Shown here one piece after another: positions 56,521 through 64,000 of a DNA stretch of 64,000 nt (the first letter of the stretch is position 1; every line of letters begins with the position of its first letter). A program made the translations under genes and the position numbers. The stretch covers positions 496,001 through 560,000 of the forward strand of contig JACGCM010000677.1 of NCBI GenBank assembly GCA_014058105.1, read 5' to 3'. The DNA comes from Kingdonia uniflora (taxonomy: Eukaryota > Streptophyta > Magnoliopsida > Ranunculales > Circaeasteraceae). The notes beneath the pieces were generated by a model. It had not been told where the DNA came from. It did no database searches and worked only from the letters and a program-made list of their open reading frames with translations.

Positions 56521-59500
56521 CATCTTTTACTCATAGATTCTGCAATATTAGGATTTTTTCTTGATTCTTTTCTACTACTCTTTTATCCGTATTTACTTAC
56601 TCTTTGGGGGTAGGATGGGAGGTGCGTGAATTATATGTATTTAGTACTGCATAGGTCATGTTGATTCTGATGGATTAGCCATCTTCAACCTGGGCATGAT
56701 TTTAGGAGTTTTCTTAGGGTTTTCAGGTTTCCAGAAAAGAAACTCTTCTTGTTTATAAAGATAGAGAATGTTGGAGGACCAAAACAGGAAGAAATGTTGT
56801 AACATTTTTGGTACCTATATTAATTTCAGATAAATAGTATTATTCCAGAGAAAAGATTGTTTTCCATCTGATATAGTTTGAACTTGAAAACTTCTCTTGC
56901 ACTCTCATTTTTCTTGGTAATTTGTTTGTGGGCAATTGATCTTGTAGCATATACTCTCATTTATTCCTATAGAATTGACTGTCAATCAGAAAAATATAAA
57001 TTGACTTGTAAATGCAAATGATTCTCCATTCTAACTCCTACTTCTGTTTCAAAACTCGTAATTTGTTAAGACTATATGTTTATAAATTGGGGATAGAAGT
57101 GTGTACAATCAGATTTATCTGTACAGTTTTTCAGCTCTTTTCCTATTTTTCTTCTTCTATAAATTAGAAGGTAGGAGTTACAATTCACTGTATAGCTCTC
57201 CTGCCTGTGGGGATTTTAATGATAGTTTATACCAATACCAAAAATGACTGCAAACAAAAAAAAAACATTTCATGAGCTTAGGGGTTCTATATATCCTTAT
57301 TCCATGAGTATGGGTACCTTACAACAGCTTTCCTTTCTAGGTTATGAGAATTTAAGCGTAAAATGGATTTGTAAGTTTTCTGTCACCGAAGTTCCTTCAT
57401 CCAATATTACCCTTAAACTAGGACACTTTAAATCCCTCAAAGCTAGAATTTTGTTCTGAACTAGGAAAACCTTTGAACCAGGACTCCATTAACTTGTCTA
57501 AGTTGTTGCTGAATCATTTTTTTCTTTTTGTTGTTTCAGTTTACTGCTTATTCCATAAATTATGGTTGGATTCACTGTTTGATTCCATAACTCGTGTGGG
57601 TAATATTCCATAACATAAGTCATAATCTAGGACTTTATTTACTGCATGTGTAAGAGAATCTGTGAAGAAATCTAGGACTGGTAGAGGTATACATCTCTCT
57701 AATTAGGCATCAAGCTTTTCGATGATAGGTGAGAGTGACAAAGATATCATCGGACTGGATAGGCCACCATGAGACATGACTGCTTGTAGTACTTATTGAG
57801 TGATACTGAGAGAAGGGGGAATCAGAAAAGGATAGAAGAAACATTTCCTTGGAATTATAAAAGTGAAAATATGCTTTATGTTAGGTTGATGTTTGTTTGA
57901 GCTGGTTGGTTGGATTGTTAATTAGAGTAGCTCATCACATGGGTCAACTTCAGTAAGACTCGAGAACATCGGACTGTTATATCCCATTCATACTATCTTG
58001 TGAGAAATGAGACCCACCATGAAAGCAGTGGACGTCTCGTCTATCTCGGTGGTTTTTTGGTTGTCTTGGTCAAGGAAAAGTGAGAGCTCCAGGGCCCCTA
58101 TATGTCTTTATCTCTGGGTAGCTTGTCTTATAAACTCCGAAGCTGTGTTAACACTCGACCTCCCAAGTTAGACCCTTTTTAAATTTTGATCTGAAGTTTA
58201 ACCATGGGTTTTAGGTCTTAGTAAACACAAGGTTGCTGGGAAGGTGTCTGGTACTTTACGCCCCTTCATAAGAATTTATATGTGTATATATACTCAATAT
58301 ACGAGGGGGCTGATTGTAAGAATTGAATAAAGGGGAAATTACACTCACGCAGGCCTAATGTATCAGATATAGTCATTGGGTGTTCATCATCCCATCTAGC
58401 AATACCAGCTGTTCCAATTTTAGATACCCCATCACCCTGTTTTGAGTAGGGAACTTAGTAGAGCTTTCAAGAAAGTATGGCCATCATTCCTTCTTATGAT
58501 GGGGGGTCATAGGAGTAAATAGTTTTAGCTTTTGAGCTGCCACTCATTCTCCTCTCACCCAGAAACAGTAAAAGCTAATGGGCATGGCAAGTAAAACCAG
58601 AATGTTTTCTCCTTTTCACTTTCTGAGGAGTAAAAGGCAATAGACATAGTGATAGAAATGTTTCTTTTTTACTTCCAGATCTCAGTTTTTCACCCAGAGT
58701 AGTGTAGAATGAGTGAAGATAGAGAGACTCTGCAGAGTGTTATTAGTTACAAACAGTACAAAGTGAAATAAATTGTAAATGTTTATGTTTAGTAAACATG
58801 GAATAATTCTCTTTTTTCTTCTTTTTAAAGAGTGGTACTGCTTATAGTAGAAGAGAATGAGTGGAGTAGAGTTAGTAGAGTATTATTAGTAACAATGGCT
58901 TTCTCTACATGACTTGATTGTGAGAGATAGGTTCCTGTCGGCAAGGCAATTGTAGAGTTGTAGTAATACTGACTGCTCACCAACTAGTGTGGGAGTGTTC
59001 TTTTTTTGCTCTTTTTAGATGGTGAAAGTTATTTTACTCTCATGGTATGCTTCACTCCACTCATGCTAATTCTAAAAGTGTTACCAAACTAATAATTATT
59101 AGTATAGGACTACACCCTCTCTTTCTACAAGATTCTTCTCACCTTTCAATGCTGCCCAATTTCACTTTCCCCCCCCCCCCCCCCCCATCTTTTTCTTCTC
59201 TCCTTCCTACCTAAAGCACTATTTATTTTCATTTATTTGAATTGAAACTTTATAAGGGCAACATCATTGTAGATTTTCTTATTAGAATCATTGTAAATAC
59301 TGACTAGAATGGGGTCATCCGGGGTCATAATTTATCGCTTATTTTCCTGGCATTCTTGCAGTAATTATCTGTAAATGCTCACATGTTTATTAGATAACCT
59401 GATTGGGGTAACTTTAATTATCATGGGTTCAATGTACCAGTTAAATTTAGGTGCAACAAATCCATTATGATATTTCCCTCTTTAGTCTTAACAAGTTTGT

Positions 59501-61367
59501 CATGCTTTATTAGGTAGTTATACCAATGTAGTCATGAGAAAGATATGTATTCACATGAGTATCTGTCACAAAAGTCTTATTGTGCCTTTGTTTTCATGTC
59601 TCTCACATTGACATCTTGTGAGTTTACCAGCTAATTATTTTTGCCCTAATGTTTCACAGTATCTTGCCTCCCTGACTAGTATTAAGCGCTTATTCCATAT
59701 TTCCTGCACATATATGTATACAATACAATGTCCATTGCTTTTCAAAAGGAAAATGCTTTGTACATGAGCCATGTTTGAAACTTTGGATGGTTTCAAAACA
59801 TTTTTGAGCCATGGAGTCTTGTTGTAGTAGTGACAGTAGAATGAGGACCACCTGCCAACTTTTACTAAGTTGGGGAAATAATAATACATCATATATTATA
59901 CAGCACTAGAAGATTATCTTGTTTGATTGATATAGTTGCCTAACTCTTGTTACATCTTTTTGGCCAAATACAGTGCCTGGACTGCACCCTGCCTACATCA
60001 CAATATGTACCTACTTCTTTTAGCATTTCATTTTAGGGACCACTTGTTATGGACTCAATTTCTCAATTTCACTCTCTATTTTTGTTGGACAACTGTAGTT
60101 ATTGTTTCTTACTTTTTTCAGATTTCCCACAATTTCATTTGCAGGAATATACACGTAGATATCGTTATTAACGTCAAAGATGATGTTTAGAAGTGTAATA
60201 TAGACATAAGGTTGCTGCGGATAGACTGCTGAAGATATTACAATAACATGTCTACTATGCACATTAGATGGACATATCTTCAGTTATATATTGTGATGGC
60301 TGCACATCTCTCTTATTCCAGGAAAAAAAAGTTTCTGGCAATTGTTTCTGTTTCTAATGCTTGTTAAACGGTACGTGTGAGTTATGTGACAAGAAAGGCG
60401 AGCGAAAGCAGTTGGGATTTTATGAGACAGTAGTCATGGATGAAGGTGGGTGAGAGTTGGTTAAGGTGCCTTTTGATCTTTAATTCTAATTTAGTGTCAA
60501 GTCCATGTATGTATATAGCAGTTAAGACTCAGCTTTCACAGAGAAAGAACGTACTCCTTGCTCCCAACCCCTCCACTTAATTCTTACTATCTGTCTAATT
60601 ACCGTTCTTGTAATAACTTAAAGTTGGGTTTAGTTAAGACTGAGATCAACCATCGAAATAAAGCAGGCACTTTTTGGCACTAATTATGCATTAATATGAG
60701 CTTTCTTGTAAGTGAAGAGTACTGTTTAAGGTTTATATTATGTCTAGAATTATTAGGTTAATAATTACTCCATTCAACAAACATGTTCTCACATGATGAC
60801 ACCATAGATTTGACTCCCTACCCTCTTTCTGTCTCTAAAACCCTCTCCTTTTGTCTACCACACAATAATATCTTCAAAAGAACATTACACCGGTCGTGTG
60901 AACCGTATGAGATATGATGCAGAGAATCACCTCACCGAGAATTTTAGCTAACCAAGTTCATGTTGCTAAACCTGTACTAAATAAGAACTTTAAAAAAGAG
61001 TGTCTTTTTACATATAATAGAAGCAAGAAATTGCAGGATGATGTGTCTATTAAGCTTAAACATTTATTCTATTATGCAACAACATAATTTATCTCTATTG
61101 TAGGAACAAATGGTCAAAATCCATGAAATACTGTAACATTACTGTTCCGCTTATAGGCATTACTCTAAGCAAGAAAAGACCATGTCATGTGAAAAATGGG
61201 CCATTCTTTGTCTCTCCTGATGTCAATGACTTAACTTAGAAATCCAATTTCAACTGAGACAATCAGACTTGACTGAGGTGAAATTACAACAAAATCAGTA
61301 GATCGTATCACTTCATGAAGCGCCTATTTATATCGTGTTTGTAATGGAGTACGAAATTCCGTTAAGT
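56521..61367. other. Intergenic region between convergent genes
   Basis: The 3' untranslated part of the hAT-derived gene extends to perhaps 56840. After that no gene, RNA or transposon could be supported over about 4.5 kb. Short frames such as 57244-57459 and 59936-60190 show no recognisable feature. Confidence 0.5.
59169..59186. repeat. Poly-C run
   Basis: Eighteen consecutive C residues in a pyrimidine-rich stretch (TTTCAC TTT before, ATCTTTTTCTTC after). Runs this long are rare in plant DNA and are prone to sequencing and replication slippage. Confidence 0.95.
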
Positions 61368-63972
61368 TCAATGGAAGACTGGAGCAGCCCACAGTTTAAC
61401 TTTCTTGTCAACACCAGCTGTGGCTAGAATCATGGTAGGAGAGCCACCTGAAAGAGATCATGATAAAATGAGCACCGCGACTAGGATAGCACGTATGAAG
61501 AAAAGGGTGAAAGCACATCTAAACTATAGTTAACATCACCAATTTCGATGATTAAATCAATTTAATTAAACATGGTGTTTGATACTTTGATGAGGGTAGA
61601 AGTGTGGGAATGGGCTTATAAATTTACGAAGATGATCTTCTCATGAGTGGGATCCTCACAATACGTAATCCAATCACACAAAGTTAAATCTACAGTATGT
61701 ACTTTCATTATAGGAATAAATATTGAGTGGTGCACTAGCCATAATGCTGATATTCCGAACGATGGCTACAAATGCATGACACCAAGTTCTCCATTCTACA
61801 TTAGGTTCTCAACCATGCATGAGACATCTCCCAGTTTGATCAAAGGTTGGTGTACCCTCGGCAGTCCACCTTATGTCAACCGGATTATCCTATAATACAG
61901 GCACGGAAGCAGTAAAGGTCCAGGTAACATCGGGAATACTATGTAACATGGAGGACCAAGTTGACCCTTAATGCTAGCTAGACTTATCTTTCTGGCTATT
62001 AGCTCATTTACATAATCTAGATAAGAGGTACTTAAATGAACTACTGCTTACAAGACATAGAGTAACTTACCCATGGGAATATTTGTAGGAGCCCACGCAA
62101 TGCCTGTGATATCACCTGAAAAATAGATAAAAATCGCTAAGAAATCTGTAGATAGAGGTTACTCTGAGCAATACTTGGAATAATACTAATTAATGGGAAA
62201 AAGTGTGGAAATATTATCAGATATGCATACTACAAAGCCTGAGCTTGTATGCAATGTCTTGTCAGCAAAATACCAAGGTTCGGCTTAGACTGCATTGTAA
62301 AAAGTAATACCAAATCGAAGTGGTTGGAGATAATATTTCTACAGTGTCCCCGAAAAGCTTGACAAAACCATAAGATAAGAACTAATGATGAGTAGCTGTC
62401 ACAAGTTTCATTCCAGTAATGCTAAGAATGAGACCATTTCAGACTTGAGCCAGTAAGTTCTAATTTTGTGCTAGAGAATATCAAGAACCAGACTTGTTCT
62501 TGTCACCATTCCTTTTGTTTACAGATACGTACTATAATCGATTTTTAATCCATTAGATATGCATTTAAGTAATCCCTGGATAGATGCATTACAGCACCAG
62601 TTAATAAAACTTACAATTGTGTGAGTGTGGGTGAAAGAGAGAGAACCCTCAACCTCAGGGGCACTTCACAACTTACAGAATACCCGGTAAGCAGAGGATT
62701 AATCTGCCCAAAGCGAGAAAAGCTACGAACATTCTGGTTTAAGTCAATTAAGGGTAGAATTTCGGTGAATTCCAGCGATGAAATTATACTTTTATGATGC
62801 CTCCCATCTGCTTTAAGAGAGTAAGAAAAAGATTTTTCTTGTATTGGGACGAAGTAGGGGTGGCAACGGGTCGGTTTCTTACTTCTCAAGGACCCGTACC
62901 CATTTAGTTCGGGTCTATCGGGTTCGGATCCTATTTGGGTTCAGGTCCTAAACTAGTGGAATCATACCCGGACCATTTAAAATTGCGGGTTTTAGTCGGG
63001 TTCGGTTCTTGGATTCGGGTCCTTACGATCGTGATTATCTTACTACAAAAGATGGCGAAAATTCATATTTTGAGTATCAATAATTGTTATATAAAACTTC
63101 GATAAGGATAATATAATATATTATATGGTGTAAGCACATAATCCTCATTATGGACACACTTGTAATCTTGTTAAACAAATTGTTGCCCTTTTTGATATAG
63201 CTAACAAGTTTAAATGCATTAGATATCATCCATTTGGTTTACGGAATACTTAGTATATATAAGAATCATGTAGAAAATGACAATTAATCAAAATATGTTT
63301 CGCGGTATTAAGATTTAATTTTTTGTAATTTCCTTCATATTACTAATATTAATCCATCTTGATTTAAGACCCATTGGTTCTGCGAGTCCCCGTCGGGTTA
63401 GACTCTAATGGTTTCGGGTCTAAAAAGAGCCGGATCTAAATGGGTCTTCAAAAGTAGGACCCAAACCCGCAATAATCGGTTTCGGTTTCGGTTCCGGGTA
63501 ATCAGTTCCAAATTGCCGCCCCTAGGGGGAAGCCATCTCCCTTCTAAAAAAGAAAAAAGAAAATCCTATCATAGCAAATTAACGAAGCAGCATAAGGACC
63601 AGCATGTAATCCATCCGATCACTTACTGTCGGAACAGTTGGCTTTACTCCAAGTCTAAAACCAAATACAGTGACCCATATTGAGAAACTCGCAAGACACA
63701 ACGAGAGAAAAAGGGCTTAACCCCTGTAAGAAGAGGGCAAAAGGAGAATTAGTAATCAATCAGCTTACCCTCATGTGCTTTATCAGCCACATCCAAAACT
63801 TTTCCAGTTTCAGTACATAACCATTGCAAGGTTGAACCATGGGTCACTGCTAAAATCCTTCCATCAGGTGAAATGCTGAGGCGGTCATAATGCAAAGGGA
63901 TGCCCTTTGAGTCACAAAGTGGAATGGGAAACACCTTCAATGTCTTCGGGTCCTCGTCCAAATGATACCGAA
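61368..63972 (-). CDS. WD40-repeat protein, transducin beta-like 2 type (3' end)
   Basis: Three last exons on the minus strand: 63972-63769, 62115-62071 and 61447-61368 (stop TGA), with GT-AG introns of matching phase. The 5' part lies beyond the right edge. The peptide reads YHLDEDPKTLKVFPIPL, LSISPDGRILAVTHGS, TETGKVLDVADKAHEGDI, TGIAWAPTNIPMGG and ILATAGVDKKVKLWAA, ending VFH. These are the last two WD40 blades of plant proteins like human TBL2. Family assignment rests on remembered similarity, so TBL2 is probable rather than certain. Intron 62116-63768 contains a hAT-type MITE. Confidence 0.75.
62855..63524. mobile_element. hAT-type MITE in a WD40-gene intron, 670 bp
   Basis: Ends TAGGGGTGGCAA and TTGCCGCCCCTA are inverted repeats. 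The 8-bp flanks GGACGAAG (62847-62854) and GGGGGAAG (63525-63532) match at six positions, so the insertion is older than the 18808-19234 MITE. Subterminal GGGTTCGG/CGGTTTCGG motifs recall that element, but the ends differ (GGCAA versus GAG), so it is a related but separate family. Confidence 0.82.
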
Positions 63973-64000
63973 CTATCAGAAAATATGAAAGGGTCAGAAA

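Overview
The window is nuclear DNA of a flowering plant, most likely a eudicot. The evidence is GT-AG introns, plant-only gene families (PLS-class PPR protein, DUF7054 protein, plant SMO1), and dense nested plant transposons. The species cannot be told from the sequence. Five host genes occupy a minority of the window: a DUF7054 protein like Arabidopsis At4g22758 (17371-18360, minus), a PPR protein (19347-21077, minus), a sterol C4-methyl oxidase of the SMO1 class (40697-50561, plus, five exons), a domesticated hAT-transposase-like gene (54214-56520, plus) and the 3' end of a WD40 gene resembling TBL2 (61368-63972, minus, running off the right edge). In Arabidopsis, as I recall, SMO1 genes (At4g22753-22756), At4g22758 and the PPR gene At4g22760 are neighbours, so the first three appear to be a conserved block stretched by transposons.

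Region by region. 1-4008: right part of a decayed Ty1/copia element. 4005-8070: a LINE remnant split by a short non-autonomous LTR element on the minus strand, whose own 3' LTR is split by a solo LTR; both insertions keep 5-bp target duplications. 8071-10430: no clear gene, one exon-like patch. 10436-15924: complete but stop-ridden Tnt1/Tork-like copia element with perfect TTGAT duplications and unusual palindromes in its LTRs. 16500-17260: LINE RNase H remnant. 17371-21077: DUF7054 and PPR genes with a 427-bp hAT-type MITE between them.

21727-27209: another decayed copia element. 27219-40502: back-to-back PIF/Harbinger-type DNA transposons. Each 6.6-6.7 kb half holds a DDE transposase, a Myb/SANT-type ORF1 convergent with it, and a plant-mobile-domain (PMD) gene; Harbinger-like ends abut at 33902-33938. 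This is the most unusual structure in the window. The last Harbinger end lies only about 195 bp upstream of the SMO1 start codon.

40697-50561: SMO1, whose second intron is 8.3 kb because it holds a long inverted-repeat element, a LINE remnant and a hAT-like element. 50562-54093 and 56521-61367 are intergenic, with a weak SINE candidate and a pure C run. The hAT-derived gene has two short upstream ORFs in its leader. The TBL2-like gene carries a second hAT-type MITE in an intron.

The host genes do not form a pathway: SMO1 acts in sterol synthesis at the ER, PPR proteins in organelle RNA processing, and the others are less well known.
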